This document shows positions 45,209 through 54,221 of a DNA stretch of 64,000 nt, piece by piece. The notes beneath the pieces are model-generated. The model ran no database searches and was not told the origin of the DNA. It saw only the letters and a list, made by a program, of their open reading frames with translations. A program made the translations under genes and the position numbers. Location of the stretch: positions 1 through 64,000 of the forward strand of contig JAKAFW010000006.1 of NCBI GenBank assembly GCA_021817845.1, given 5' to 3'. Source of the stretch: FEN-1297 sp021817845 (GTDB lineage: Bacteria > Bacteroidota > Ignavibacteria > Ignavibacteriales > Ignavibacteriaceae). Position 1 is the first letter of the stretch, and each line of letters starts with the position of its first letter.

Positions 45209-45278
45209 ATACTACTCTAAAAAATTAAGACTAAAGATAAGAAAATGGCTTAATACATTGAAGCCATTAAGGTTGCTT

Positions 45279-46457
45279 TCAATCTATTCTCTTGTTAAAA
45301 ATAAGCTCCTTTTTTAAGTATATAAAGATTAAAGCCACAAAACAACTAACAATGGAGGAGATTAGGAATGGTACGGAAGAACCGAATTTATCCCATAAAA
45401 CTCCGGTAAAAAAAGAACCGAACATCAATGCAAAACTTGAAAGCATAGTTAAAAGCCCGATTGCTGATCCGCGATTTTCATCAGGTATAAGATCGGATAC
45501 CCAGGCTTTTGCAACACCTTCGGTAGATGCCGCATAAATCCCATATAATACAAACAATGCCCAAATTATTTTAATATTTGGTGAAACAGCAAAGCCAAAA
45601 TATACTAGTGAGAAAATAAATATACCTATTATATAGATTCTGCTTTTGCCAAAACGATCAGATAATTTTCCCATCGGATAAGATGAAGCAGCATATATAA
45701 GATTATAAAAAATATAGCCGACTATAGCCAGTGTGCTGGAGTGAGAAATATTTTTTGATTTAAGTATTAAAAAAACATCACTGCTGTTTACAAACGAAAA
45801 AAGTGTAATTAGGTATATTAAATGTTTGTATTCCACAGGAGCTGTTCTCCAGAACTCAAGATACTTAAACTTTGGCGCGACTTTTCTTTCAACAATTTTA
45901 TCCTTTACAAATGCAGAAAAACTAACAGCAATTACTGAAGGAAAAAAAGCCACTAAAAATATTAGGATATAATCATGGGGATAAAAGTGAAGAAGAATTA
46001 AGGCTGCAAATGGACCAAGCGCAGCGCCAAGCGTATCCATACCTCGATGAAATCCAAAAACAGCACCGGTATTACCATCGGCATTTGCGGCAAGTAAAGC
46101 GTCACGCGGAGCTGTACGCATTCCCTTTCCAACACGATCGGCTACTCTTGAAAAAACTACCGTAGGTATAAAAGGAAAAATTCCCGGCAGTGGCTTTGAT
46201 ATCGCGGAAAGCCCATAACCGGCGGTAACAAAGATAGAGCGCTTTTTTAATTTATCTGAAAGGCGTCCGAAATATCCTTTAAGAAAACCGGCTATAAATT
46301 CAGCTAAACCTTCGATCACCCCAACTGTAGCCATAGAAGCTCCGAGGACGGCAGTCAAAAATATTGGGGTGATGGGATAAAGCATTTCACTTGCGATATC
46401 TGTAAATAAACTTACAAAGCCGAGAATTAGTACTTGTTTTGGAATTTTTTTCATCAT
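45279..46457 (-). CDS. MFS transporter
   Basis: A 392-residue major-facilitator protein with about 12 spans. Family signs: GRLSDKLKKRSIFV in the loop between spans 2 and 3, RVADRVGKGMRTAPRDALLA, GFHRGMDTLGAALGPF, and GKLSDRFGKSRIYIIG repeating the loop motif in the second half. The RxGKGxRxxPRDAL pattern occurs in a group of MFS proteins of unknown substrate that are common in Bacteroidota and other phyla. Two start ATGs sit next to each other (46457 and 46454). Confidence 0.88.
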   Translation of the reverse strand: MMKKIPKQVLILGFVSLFTDIASEMLYPITPIFLTAVLGASMATVGVIEGLAEFIAGFLKGYFGRLSDKLKKRSIFVTAGYGLSAISKPLPGIFPFIPTVVFSRVADRVGKGMRTAPRDALLAANADGNTGAVFGFHRGMDTLGAALGPFAALILLHFYPHDYILIFLVAFFPSVIAVSFSAFVKDKIVERKVAPKFKYLEFWRTAPVEYKHLIYLITLFSFVNSSDVFLILKSKNISHSSTLAIVGYIFYNLIYAASSYPMGKLSDRFGKSRIYIIGIFIFSLVYFGFAVSPNIKIIWALFVLYGIYAASTEGVAKAWVSDLIPDENRGSAIGLLTMLSSFALMFGSFFTGVLWDKFGSSVPFLISSIVSCFVALIFIYLKKELIFNKRID

Positions 46458-46762
46458 TATTATATTTCACCAATATTATTATTTACAAAGATAAAGGAGA
46501 TAAATTTAAACGTGCTTAGAGTATATTATTTTTTCTGCGAATTTATTGAACGTTTTGAATAGTGACTCATTACATGCCTTCAATTTTATATTGAAAATAT
46601 ATTATTACTTCATAACATCAAAATTTTGCGATTGCTGAATTGCTTAATAACATTCAAACAGTGCAAATACTCATGTTAATGTGAAAGTCATCAAACATTC
46701 TTTTGGCATCTTCCATGAAAAATGTTTAACTTAAAATCAAAAAATAATTGAAAGGATAAATT
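46458..46762. other. Gene-free gap between MFS and osmC
   Basis: A 305-bp AT-rich stretch between divergent genes. No reading frame, RNA or clear palindrome was found. TGACTCATTACATGCC near 46565 and GTTAATGTGAAAGTCAT near 46675 faintly recall the dispersed-element ends, but not enough to call one. It presumably holds the osmC and MFS promoters. Confidence 0.5.
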
Positions 46763-47191
46763 ATGCCAATAAGAAAAGCATCTGCCGAATGGCACGGAGA
46801 TTTAAAAAGCGGGAATGGAAAAATTTCAACTGAGACCGGAGTTTTAAAAAACACACCATACAATTTTACATCTCGATTTGAAAACGGCAGTCAAACTAAT
46901 CCGGAAGAAATTTTGGGTGCAGCTCACGCCGCATGTTATTCCATGGCTCTTGCTAATGGTTTGGCAAGCGCGGGATTTAAAGTTAATTCAGTTAATACCG
47001 AAGATAAAGTTCATATAGAAAAACTCGATTCCGGCTTTACAATTACTAAGATTGAAATTAATACTGAGGCAAGCGTTGATGGGATTGACAACTCCGCATT
47101 TCAAAAGTTTGCAGAAGAAACCAAGAAAGGATGTCCTGTATCAAAGGCGCTGGCATCGGTTGAAATGACTTTGAGCGCAAAACTAAAATAG
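46763..47191 (+). CDS. OsmC/Ohr-family peroxidase
   Basis: A 142-residue OsmC-type hydroperoxide reductase. The two catalytic cysteines are in AAHAACYSMALANGL and ETKKGCPVSKAL; the N-terminal RKASAEWHGDLKSGNGKIST matches OsmC rather than Ohr. It acts on organic hydroperoxides in the cytoplasm. Ribosome site GAAAGGATAA directly before ATG. It ends before a bidirectional terminator shared with the convergent GNAT gene. Confidence 0.93.
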   Translation: MPIRKASAEWHGDLKSGNGKISTETGVLKNTPYNFTSRFENGSQTNPEEILGAAHAACYSMALANGLASAGFKVNSVNTEDKVHIEKLDSGFTITKIEINTEASVDGIDNSAFQKFAEETKKGCPVSKALASVEMTLSAKLK

Positions 47192-47235
47192 TAAATCTTT
47201 CTCAATGTTAAATCGAAAAATATTAATTCTAATAA

Positions 47236-47268
47236 AAAATAGAGCGGCGTAAATGCTGCTCTATTTTT
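47236..47268. terminator. Bidirectional terminator between osmC and GNAT gene
   Basis: AATAGAGCGGC and GCTGCTCTATT form an 11-bp stem with one mismatch and a 6-nt loop, with T-runs on both strands. The stop codon of the GNAT gene (47261) lies within the hairpin. Confidence 0.8.
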
Positions 47269-47536
47269 TTACCATTTTATCATAATCCGGGTGGTGTTCG
47301 ATAAAAGTTTCAACATAAGAACATGATGGAATAATCATTAAATTGTTTTCACGGGCATAATTTAGCGCTGTCTCTACAATTTTCCCGGCTATTCCCTTTC
47401 CGCGCAATTCATTAGGAACATATGTTTTGTAATAGTCCAGAGTTACGCTGTCAATCTTTAGATATTGAAGATAAGATTCTCTTCCTTCTACAATAGAAAA
47501 AAATCTCTGGTTGTCTTTATCGTGCTTTATTTCCAA
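47261..47536 (-). CDS. GNAT-like N-acetyltransferase (short YjdJ type)
   Basis: A 91-residue minimal GNAT. The acetyl-CoA-binding loop is YVPNELRGKGIAGKIVETAL, followed by the ARENNLMIIPSCSYVETFI strand and the PDYDKMV end that mark the YjdJ/Gtn10-like group. Substrate unknown. The small size is normal for this group and not a truncation. Confidence 0.9.
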   Translation of the reverse strand: MEIKHDKDNQRFFSIVEGRESYLQYLKIDSVTLDYYKTYVPNELRGKGIAGKIVETALNYARENNLMIIPSCSYVETFIEHHPDYDKMVKK

Positions 47537-47657
47537 GTGAGTTTATCTCCAAAATTTTTTGAATAAAAGAGAATTTCTTAATTTGCCGGTAAATTTAATA
47601 ATGTTATTGGAATAAACGATATTTTAAATCACTTAAAAATTCTGACACGAGAGTCCT

Positions 47658-48431
47658 ATGAAGACAAAATATGAAATTGCTAAGAACTGGCTTCCCCGTT
47701 ATACCGGAACACCGCTAAAAGATTTTGGAGAATATTTTCTTCTCACGAATTTTAATAATTACGTTACAAGTTTTGCAGAAAAATTTAAGTGCAATGTTAA
47801 TGGAATCGGTAAACCGATGCAGACTTCAACAAACACAGAGGGTTTAACTATAATTAATTTCGGAATTGGCTCTGCAAATGCCGCAACAGTCATGGATTTA
47901 TTGATTGCCGTTAAACCGAAAGGAGTTTTATTCCTCGGTAAATGCGGTGGTTTGAAACATTCAACGGAAATCGGGCATTTTATTCTCCCAACTGCTGCAA
48001 TACGCGGTGACGGTACAAGCAACGATTATCTGCCAACCGAAGTTCCAGCTCTTCCTTCTTTCAAGCTTCATAAATTTGTTTCGGAAAAAATTATTGCTCA
48101 CAAACTTGAATACCGAACCGGTGTAATTTATACAACAAACCGGCGCGTATGGGAATGGGATGAAGAATTTAAAGCTTACCTTAAAAAACTTTACACAATC
48201 GGTATTGATATGGAAACTGCCACACTTTTTATAGCGGGTCTTGTAAACGCCATTCCCCGTGGCGCTTTGTTACTTGTTTCCGATACTCCGCTGGTTCCGG
48301 AAGGAATCAAGACCGAAGAATCAGATAATATGGTTACAAAAAACTTCTCTGATCTACACCTTCAAATCGGAATAGAAGCTATGACGGAAATCGGCGTAAA
48401 AGGAGAGGCGATAAAACATTTTAAATATTAG
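47658..48431 (+). CDS. amn: AMP nucleosidase
   Basis: Cleaves AMP to adenine and ribose 5-phosphate. A 257-residue phosphorylase-fold protein of the short type found in Bacteroidota. Visible: KNWLPRYTGTPLKDFGEYFL near the start, FGIGSANAATVMDLL, LFLGKCGGLKHSTEIGHFIL, GDGTSNDYLPTEVPALPSF, and the purine-site GIDMETATLFIAG. It lacks the extra N-terminal domain of the enterobacterial enzyme. It stands alone. Confidence 0.93.
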   Translation: MKTKYEIAKNWLPRYTGTPLKDFGEYFLLTNFNNYVTSFAEKFKCNVNGIGKPMQTSTNTEGLTIINFGIGSANAATVMDLLIAVKPKGVLFLGKCGGLKHSTEIGHFILPTAAIRGDGTSNDYLPTEVPALPSFKLHKFVSEKIIAHKLEYRTGVIYTTNRRVWEWDEEFKAYLKKLYTIGIDMETATLFIAGLVNAIPRGALLLVSDTPLVPEGIKTEESDNMVTKNFSDLHLQIGIEAMTEIGVKGEAIKHFKY

Positions 48432-48569
48432 ACTTATTTAAGATCACTTTAAATCAACTTATCAAATTTTATCTTCTTATTATTCATTGTGAGCATTTCG
48501 TGAACTTTGCAAAGTAGGTTTATACCGTAGCTAAATATTATCCTACGGAAAAATCAAAAGGAATAAAGA

Positions 48570-49646
48570 ATGAAGATTAACATTTTATTTTATTTGATGA
48601 GCGCATTGTTTATAAATAGCTGTTCAAAAATAGATTCAAAGGGAGATTCTGCAAGATTATTACCTCGGTCAAATAGCAGAATGGAAACGGCAACTTTTGC
48701 CGGTGGATGCTACTGGTGTATGGATGCACCGTTTGAATCATTGGACGGTGTAAAAGAAGTAATTTCCGGGTTTGCTGGGGGGCATGTAAAGAATCCCTCT
48801 TATAATGAAGTATCAACAGGAACAACCGGCGCTGTTGAGGCAGTGCAGGTTGTATTTGACCCTGACATTATAAGTTATTCAGAGTTGCTTGATGTTTATT
48901 GGAAACAATTTGACCCAACGGACACAGGAGGTTCCTTTTATGACCGAGGCTCTCAATACAAATCTGTGATTTTTTATAAAGATAAAACTCAAAAAGAAGT
49001 AGCTGAAGAATCAAAAGAAAGATTGGGCAAGTCGGGTATTTTCAAGAATCCTATCGTTACAAAGATTGAAAAATTTACTTCTTTCTACCCTGCAGATGAT
49101 AATCAACAGCATTTTTATAAAAAAAATCCCGTAAGATTCAAAGCTTACGAGTCGGTATCAGGAAGGGAAAATTTTATAAAGGGTGTTTGGGGCGATTCAG
49201 GAATAGATAAATATAAAAAACTATCAGAGGCTGAAATGAAAAAGGAATTAACACCGCTTCAGTATGAAGTAACTCAAAAAAATGGAACCGAAAAACCATT
49301 TCAAAATGAATATTGGAATAATCATAAAGAAGGAATTTATGTTGATGTAGTTTCAGGCGAGCCTTTATTCAGTTCAAAAGATAAATTTGATTCCGGATGC
49401 GGCTGGCCAAGCTTTACACAACCAATCGATCCAAGATACCTGGTAAAAAAAGATGACAATTCTTTGGGAATGCAAAGAATAGAAGTGCGAAGCAAAATCG
49501 GAAATTCACATTTGGGACATCTTTTTGACGACGGACCCACACCGACCAAATTAAGGTATTGCATAAATTCCGCGTCGCTTAGGTTCATACCAAAAGAAGA
49601 TATGGAAAAGGACGGCTACGGGGAATATTTGTGGATATTTAAGTAG
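48570..49646 (+). CDS. msrAB: MsrA-MsrB fusion lipoprotein (peptide methionine sulfoxide reductase)
   Basis: Repairs both epimers of oxidised methionine. A 358-residue protein: lipoprotein-type signal (SALFINSC, Cys18) so it should act in the periplasm; MsrA, about 38-200, with catalytic C47 in FAGGCYWC and GGSFYDRGSQYKSVIFY; MsrB, about 220-355, with SGCGWPSFTQP and the catalytic cysteine in LRYCINSASLRF (C331). The two zinc-binding CxxC pairs of many MsrB are absent (VVSGEPLFSS), so this MsrB is of the metal-free kind. Strong AAGGAAT site before ATG. Confidence 0.94.
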   Translation: MKINILFYLMSALFINSCSKIDSKGDSARLLPRSNSRMETATFAGGCYWCMDAPFESLDGVKEVISGFAGGHVKNPSYNEVSTGTTGAVEAVQVVFDPDIISYSELLDVYWKQFDPTDTGGSFYDRGSQYKSVIFYKDKTQKEVAEESKERLGKSGIFKNPIVTKIEKFTSFYPADDNQQHFYKKNPVRFKAYESVSGRENFIKGVWGDSGIDKYKKLSEAEMKKELTPLQYEVTQKNGTEKPFQNEYWNNHKEGIYVDVVSGEPLFSSKDKFDSGCGWPSFTQPIDPRYLVKKDDNSLGMQRIEVRSKIGNSHLGHLFDDGPTPTKLRYCINSASLRFIPKEDMEKDGYGEYLWIFK

Positions 49647-49658
49647 AGTTTTACTGAA

Positions 49659-49762
49659 TAACTCATGTTATGCAACCTTTGGAAAAATGGAGTGATGAAA
49701 TCGATTAATTTCTTCCATTATTCCACTACTCCAATTTTCCCGCAGTCGCATAAAGTGAATTA
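49659..49762. repeat. Palindromic MITE-like element, class A, copy 3
   Basis: The clearest copy. Ends TAACTCATGTTATGCAAC (49659-49676) and, reversed, TAATTCACTTTATGCGAC (49745-49762) agree at 14 of 18 positions. Between them GGAAAAATGGAGTGATGAAAT is mirrored by a copy ending CTACTCCAATTTTCC, so nearly all of the 104 bp can fold back on itself. It lies between convergent msrAB and the VOC gene, and touches the latter's stop at 49763. Confidence 0.75.
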
Positions 49763-50113
49763 CTAATTAGTTTGATACAATCCAAGTATATTTCCATCAG
49801 GATCTTTTATCAAAGCGTAAGCACCCATTGCAGGGATAATTGTTTTTTCACGGAATATAGCTCCCCCCAACTCTTTTACCTTACCTAAATGTTCTTCAAT
49901 TGATTTTACCCTTACATGAAAAATAGTTGTTTCACCGGTAGAGACCTTATCAACTTTTCTTAGCCCTAAGGTAAAACCTTTGTGAGTGTTAAAAAGGAGG
50001 TATCCTTTGCCGAAGGGTTTGAATTCCCATCCGAATAATTTTAGAAGAAATTCTTTACTCTTGTCGAGATCGGTAGACGGTATTTCTGCGTGCGCTAATA
50101 AGTCTGAAGCCAT
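49763..50113 (-). CDS. VOC-family (glyoxalase-like) protein
   Basis: A 116-residue single VOC domain pair. N-terminal AHAEIPSTDLDKSKEFLLKLFGWEF and C-terminal DPDGNILGLYQTN are typical of the 27-kDa-antigen/bleomycin-resistance-like subgroup. The metal-ligand pattern is H8, H82-like and E/L near the end; the last position appears to be Leu, so metal binding is uncertain. Function unknown. It lies 77 bp downstream of the 66-residue gene on the same strand. Confidence 0.85.
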   Translation of the reverse strand: MASDLLAHAEIPSTDLDKSKEFLLKLFGWEFKPFGKGYLLFNTHKGFTLGLRKVDKVSTGETTIFHVRVKSIEEHLGKVKELGGAIFREKTIIPAMGAYALIKDPDGNILGLYQTN

Positions 50114-50190
50114 AGTTTTATTCCTGGATATTTTTCACAAAATTTATTCGTGCTAAAAATATAAATAACTTTAATAAGAATAAACTTAAA

Positions 50191-50391
50191 TCAGCTTTTC
50201 TTTTTTTTCTTTGAAGGGAAAGCAAAGATGAGCCCAACTGCCGCGCCGTAAAGAGTACTGATATATGGGTTACTTTGGATCGGGCACCTGCCTGTAGTGC
50301 ATCCTATGAAATAATAATAAGCAAAACCAAGCCCTCCGCCAATTAAAACAGGCAAGAACTTAATATATTTTTTGAACAATTCAGATTTCAT
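50191..50391 (-). CDS. Small membrane protein, DUF6132-like
   Basis: A 66-residue protein with two hydrophobic spans (about 12-30 and 45-60) around a short loop GCTTGRCPIQSNP that holds two cysteines. The pair of spans and the C-x4-C-P-I loop match a small family of unknown function (I recall it as DUF6132) that is common in Bacteroidota. The C-terminus is KKKKKS, consistent with a cytoplasmic tail. Cysteines may bind metal or sulfur species; this is a guess. Confidence 0.75.
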   Translation of the reverse strand: MKSELFKKYIKFLPVLIGGGLGFAYYYFIGCTTGRCPIQSNPYISTLYGAAVGLIFAFPSKKKKKS

Positions 50392-50650
50392 TTTTTCACT
50401 TTTTATAATATTATTTAGGATAAGATGCTTTGAAAATAGAAAGGTTGCCGGGAGAAATAAGTAAATTCTCTAATTCGAACTGATGAATAGCTTGTATGAA
50501 AATGAGCTCTGTTTGATTTACCAGGCTTCAAAATTTTGAATATTTTGGTTGAAATAAAAGGACATTAGAGATTCATATTATATTTGAAATTTATTGTATT
50601 GTAGGAGCTAATAAAATATCACTGAGTTGCCTGTCCTTAGCAATCTGAAG

Positions 50651-50807
50651 TCGGCCATTTTGTCACACCTTAGCCATTTTTCCCTCAGTTTTTTGCCTAA
50701 ATTTTCCCCATTTCTACCAGGCTTCTAACAAGCCTATAACAGGCCTCCACCAAGCCTATAATTCTTATCTAAAAATTGCAGAAAAAATAGTGTGACAAAA
50801 TGGCCGA
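50651..50807. repeat. 157-bp element with 18-bp perfect terminal inverted repeats
   Basis: TCGGCCATTTTGTCACAC (50651-50668) has a perfect reverse complement at 50790-50807. The interior contains AGGCTT/AAGCCT/AGGCCT phrases repeated about five times (50729-50760) and no frame. It lies in the 905-bp gene-free gap at 50392-51296 and looks like a miniature inverted-repeat element or a regulatory loop with two identical protein sites. Confidence 0.8.
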
Positions 50808-50891
50808 TTTTTATTCATATAAGTAAAACTTCGGACAGATTTTTCATTGCAAAACACTAATATCAGCGTTCAATAAAAATGAGGGATAAAT

Positions 50892-50913
50892 AAAGATTTT
50901 AGATAAAATCTTT
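50892..50913. repeat. Perfect short hairpin
   Basis: AAAGATTTTA and TAAAATCTTT are separated by 2 bp, a 22-bp near-perfect palindrome in the same gap, 8 bp before the next element. No T-run follows and no gene ends here, so it is not an obvious terminator. Confidence 0.55.
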
Positions 50914-50921
50914 CACTAAAA

Positions 50922-51132
50922 CCTTGAAGGTAGTGTGTAAAATATATGGGTATCGAAGAAAAATTAGTTCGTCCCATTTTGGCAGATGTTTTTTTTGTGA
51001 CACTTCGTGTCTTGGTGCCTTAGTGGCAAAAAATAGCCACAAAGACTCGGAGACACAGAGGACTCACTATAGAAAAACGGTACGATAAAATTTTTTAATT
51101 TTTCCTAAATATTTTACACCCTACCTTGAAGG
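50922..51132. repeat. 211-bp element with 24-bp terminal inverted repeats
   Basis: The 24 bp at 50922-50945 (core GAAGGTAGTGTGTAAAATAT) matches the reverse complement of 51109-51132 at 22 positions, and weaker symmetry continues inward (GAAAAATTA, CGTCCC/CGTACC). The interior carries CACTTCGTGTCTTGGTGCC and TTAGTGGCA, a phrase also seen in part at 39470-39485. There is no transposase frame, so at most it is a deletion derivative or MITE. Confidence 0.75.
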
Positions 51133-51296
51133 CTTCTCAATAATGTGAGTAATAAATTTAAGAAAGGACAGTAAACATTTTTTCAATTATTTTAGTAAAG
51201 GAACATCTACATTTCTGCCACGGCAGAGAAGATGACATTTAATTTTACGATCTTGCATTTACTAATTATATCTTCTTAGATCTCATAAAAAATATC

Positions 51297-52712
51297 TTAA
51301 TGACTCGTACCATAAATAGTCGTAGAAGAACTTCCATTCGGTCCATTTGTAGATATTATTACTGATACCGGAGCAGAAACGTTTACAGTATCGTTAGTAT
51401 CATAAACCTGGAAACCAAAATGAGTCCAAGTTTTGCTTTGAGTATCCGGCAAGGTAACTGCAACATCACCTTGCCCCGCAACATTAGTTCCACTTACAGC
51501 TACACTAATTGTAGTACCTTTTGCAAGAGGATTTCCATTTTCATCGCTTACTGTATATGTAAAGTTTTGGAAGCCGCCGTTTGGAATATCAAATGTTGTA
51601 GGGGAAACAATGGGATTTTGCGCTATTCCGGAAAAAAGTATTTTAACTGAATCATAAATCATGTTTTTATTTTCATCAGCGGTGTAAGCTGTAACCATTG
51701 CAAAACCGGTTCCATATTGGGTATTGTTTGCCAACGGAGCAGCGGATCTTAAGATTACAGAGCCAATACCAGATGCATCTGTATTTGTCGAAGCGCCAAT
51801 TACTCCTGCAGTAGACTGAAAATAAACGGCGGTCCCCGGTCTAACAGGATTGCTATATTTATCGCCAACTATGGCTGTAATAGCATCCGTTAAATTAAAA
51901 ATATCATAACCAGGAAAATTAAACAACGCCGGGATAATGCTAAAATGTGCTAGGTCCGGAAGTCCTCCAAAAATAGTAAGTGCAACTGGCTGCGAATAAA
52001 TTGTATGCGTACCTAAATTTATCGAAGCATAAACTTGAACAACACCGGCTTTTGTTCCGCTTGTAATATTAACGGAAGCCTGTCCTAAATCATTTGATTG
52101 TACTGAGACGGGGCTTGGGCTTGCTCCGCCCGGTTGCGCTCCGATTGAAAAATTGACCATAACAGAATGATTTAAATCTATCGGCGTACCTGATGAATCA
52201 ACAGCTTCAAACGTTAAAGTCGCGGTTACAGGCGAGCCGCTTCCAATTATGCCAATACTTGTCGAAGATTGTGACGCTAAAAAAATGCTTACGGGATCTC
52301 CCGATGGCTTTTGCCCAGAACTTGCAGGGGTTAGGCTTATCGGCGATTGAAATGCATAGTTTGTACCACCGGTAACAGTTATGGCAACTGTGTCTTGGTT
52401 GAAGCCGGACTTTGTAATAAATAATGTTAAGTTTATACTGCTGGGTAGCTGAATCGAAGTAGAAAATTTTCCTTGAGAATCGGTAAAGATACTTGTGTTA
52501 ACTGATGAACCATATACCTGGACAATAGCACTGTCCACCGGTATTCCCGTTGTACTGCTAATAACCTGTCCGCTTATTATGCTTGTTTGATTTGTCCCGC
52601 TGCTTGCTGGTTGTGTGATGGTAGAATTTGGTTTACAGTTAAAATTCAAAATTGAAGTAATGAAAAGAAGAACAAAAACAACAGCCGGTATAATTTTTTT
52701 TGCTAAGGACAT
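51297..52712 (-). CDS. Surface lipoprotein with carboxypeptidase-regulatory-like and bacterial Ig-like domains
   Basis: A 471-residue lipoprotein: signal with lipobox LNFNC (Cys26) and a Ser/Thr/Gln linker. Residues about 43-125 match a carboxypeptidase D regulatory-like beta domain (SGQVISSTTGIPVDSAIVQV, TDSQGKFSTSIQLP). Two or three Ig-like (Big-1/invasin type) domains follow: VTATLTFEAVDSSGTPIDL, then GDKYSNPVRPGTAVYFQSTA with GSVILRSAAP, then a final YTVSDENGNPLAKGTTISVAV. Such proteins are adhesive or structural. It stands alone after the exopolysaccharide operon, 108 bp away. Confidence 0.85.
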   Translation of the reverse strand: MSLAKKIIPAVVFVLLFITSILNFNCKPNSTITQPASSGTNQTSIISGQVISSTTGIPVDSAIVQVYGSSVNTSIFTDSQGKFSTSIQLPSSINLTLFITKSGFNQDTVAITVTGGTNYAFQSPISLTPASSGQKPSGDPVSIFLASQSSTSIGIIGSGSPVTATLTFEAVDSSGTPIDLNHSVMVNFSIGAQPGGASPSPVSVQSNDLGQASVNITSGTKAGVVQVYASINLGTHTIYSQPVALTIFGGLPDLAHFSIIPALFNFPGYDIFNLTDAITAIVGDKYSNPVRPGTAVYFQSTAGVIGASTNTDASGIGSVILRSAAPLANNTQYGTGFAMVTAYTADENKNMIYDSVKILFSGIAQNPIVSPTTFDIPNGGFQNFTYTVSDENGNPLAKGTTISVAVSGTNVAGQGDVAVTLPDTQSKTWTHFGFQVYDTNDTVNVSAPVSVIISTNGPNGSSSTTIYGTSH

Positions 52713-52820
52713 GTTATTGCCTAATAAATATTTTATAACTTTTGAAGTAAATTAGTTTCGCTTCTTTTTAATGTCAAGTGAATTGTAAAATCATTTATTT
52801 CAATATTCAAAGATAATTTT

Positions 52821-54218
52821 CTAAACACCTTTAGTTTCTCCCTTAATCATTTGCCAAACCGTCATCAAAATGATCTGAATGTCTAACCAAAACGACCAAT
52901 TTTCTATGTACCAAAGATCGTATTCGATTCTTTTTATAGTTCTCTTTTTATTCTCATCATAATCCGGAACATCACCGCGTAAGCCGTGCACTTGCGCCCA
53001 ACCAGTTATTCCGGGCTTCACCCAGCTTCTTATTTTTATTTCTTCAACCATCCCTTCATATATTTCGTTAAAGGCGAGTGGGTGAGGTCTAGGTCCCACA
53101 ACTGACATTTCACCTTTAAAAACATTAATAAATTGCGGAAGTTCATCAATATTAGACTTTCTTAAAAACTTCCCGATTTTAGTGATGCGTAGGTCTCCTT
53201 CAACTGTAGGTTGATATTCATTAGTACTTTTATTATCCACATGCATTGTTCTGAATTTGTAACAATGGAATGTTTGATTGTTTACGCCTATCCTATCTTG
53301 CACAAAGAATAAAGCGCCGGATGAAAAAAACCGGTTTAATACAATGAGTAGTGGAGAAAGCCAGGAGAGTATAAATATAATTGCGAGTATAGAAAAAGTT
53401 ATGTCGAAAGCTCTTTTGACGAATCGCCAATGAAACTCTCCGAGCGGCTCGCTTCTTACCGTAATAATAGGAAAATTTCCTATCATACTGATTTGAAATT
53501 TTTTGGAAACGAAGCGAAAATAATCCGGAATTATGTTCGCTCTTACTGCCCGCCGGTTGCATGTTTTGATAATCTCATCAAGCTGGTTTGATGCGTAAAT
53601 AGGAAGCGCAATTATTACCTCATCAACAGTCTTTTCAACAAGTATTTTATCAAGATCCGTTAGCTTGCCGATAATATCTTTGTTGATTCCGCTTTGGTCA
53701 TCGTCTAAAAATCCTACAAAATTAAATCCGAAATCCTCATGATCGGAAATCATTTTATAAAAATTCTTTCCGATTTCTCCGGCACCGATTATTAGAACAT
53801 TTATAATGTTTTTTTCGCTTCCTCTTATTATCCCGAGAAAATATTTAAGTACTTGTGTTCTTAAGCTGATTAGAACCACAAGCATAATGGAATAGAGAAT
53901 TATAAAATTTCTTGTAAATAAATCTTCTTTAACTATGAAAATAAACAGAATCGCCGCAAGCGCTTGCACAATAACATTTCTGACAATTTTAATAAATTGG
54001 TAAGAAAGATTTCTGGTCGTAAAATCTTCATAGAAATTTATTACGTTAGAAAAAAAGTACCAGATAAAATTAAGTGCCATCATCAGCACAAACATATATT
54101 CACGGGCGAGTAAAATTTTAAGAGACTGCGCGAGGATCGCCGAAACGATAAATGAAATATTTAAAAGCAGAAGGTCCGAAAATAATCTGAGGTAGAATGT
54201 AGATCTTTTGTTTACCAT
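52821..54218 (-). CDS. Polyprenyl-phosphate glycosyl-1-phosphate transferase (WcaJ/WbaP type)
   Basis: Starts exopolysaccharide repeat-unit assembly by moving sugar-1-phosphate to undecaprenyl phosphate. 465 residues: four spans in the first 120, a Rossmann-like soluble domain (NVLIIGAGEIGKNFYKM, about 145-240), a span near 275-300, and the catalytic sugar-transferase domain with KRAFDITFS, VQDRIGVNNQTFHCYKFRTM, LRKSNIDELPQFINVFKGEM and SVVGPRPHP. It is the last gene of the six-gene minus-strand cluster, 3 bp after the glycosyltransferase. Confidence 0.92.
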   Translation of the reverse strand: MVNKRSTFYLRLFSDLLLLNISFIVSAILAQSLKILLAREYMFVLMMALNFIWYFFSNVINFYEDFTTRNLSYQFIKIVRNVIVQALAAILFIFIVKEDLFTRNFIILYSIMLVVLISLRTQVLKYFLGIIRGSEKNIINVLIIGAGEIGKNFYKMISDHEDFGFNFVGFLDDDQSGINKDIIGKLTDLDKILVEKTVDEVIIALPIYASNQLDEIIKTCNRRAVRANIIPDYFRFVSKKFQISMIGNFPIITVRSEPLGEFHWRFVKRAFDITFSILAIIFILSWLSPLLIVLNRFFSSGALFFVQDRIGVNNQTFHCYKFRTMHVDNKSTNEYQPTVEGDLRITKIGKFLRKSNIDELPQFINVFKGEMSVVGPRPHPLAFNEIYEGMVEEIKIRSWVKPGITGWAQVHGLRGDVPDYDENKKRTIKRIEYDLWYIENWSFWLDIQIILMTVWQMIKGETKGV

Positions 54219-54221
54219 TAT

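Noticed and set aside
46458..46762. A degenerate seventh copy of the dispersed element before osmC
   Set aside because: Only short, weak similarity to the ends and no internal hairpin.
50392..51296. A transposase or other gene in the 905-bp gap
   Set aside because: No frame of useful length or recognisable motif on either strand; only inverted-repeat elements are present.
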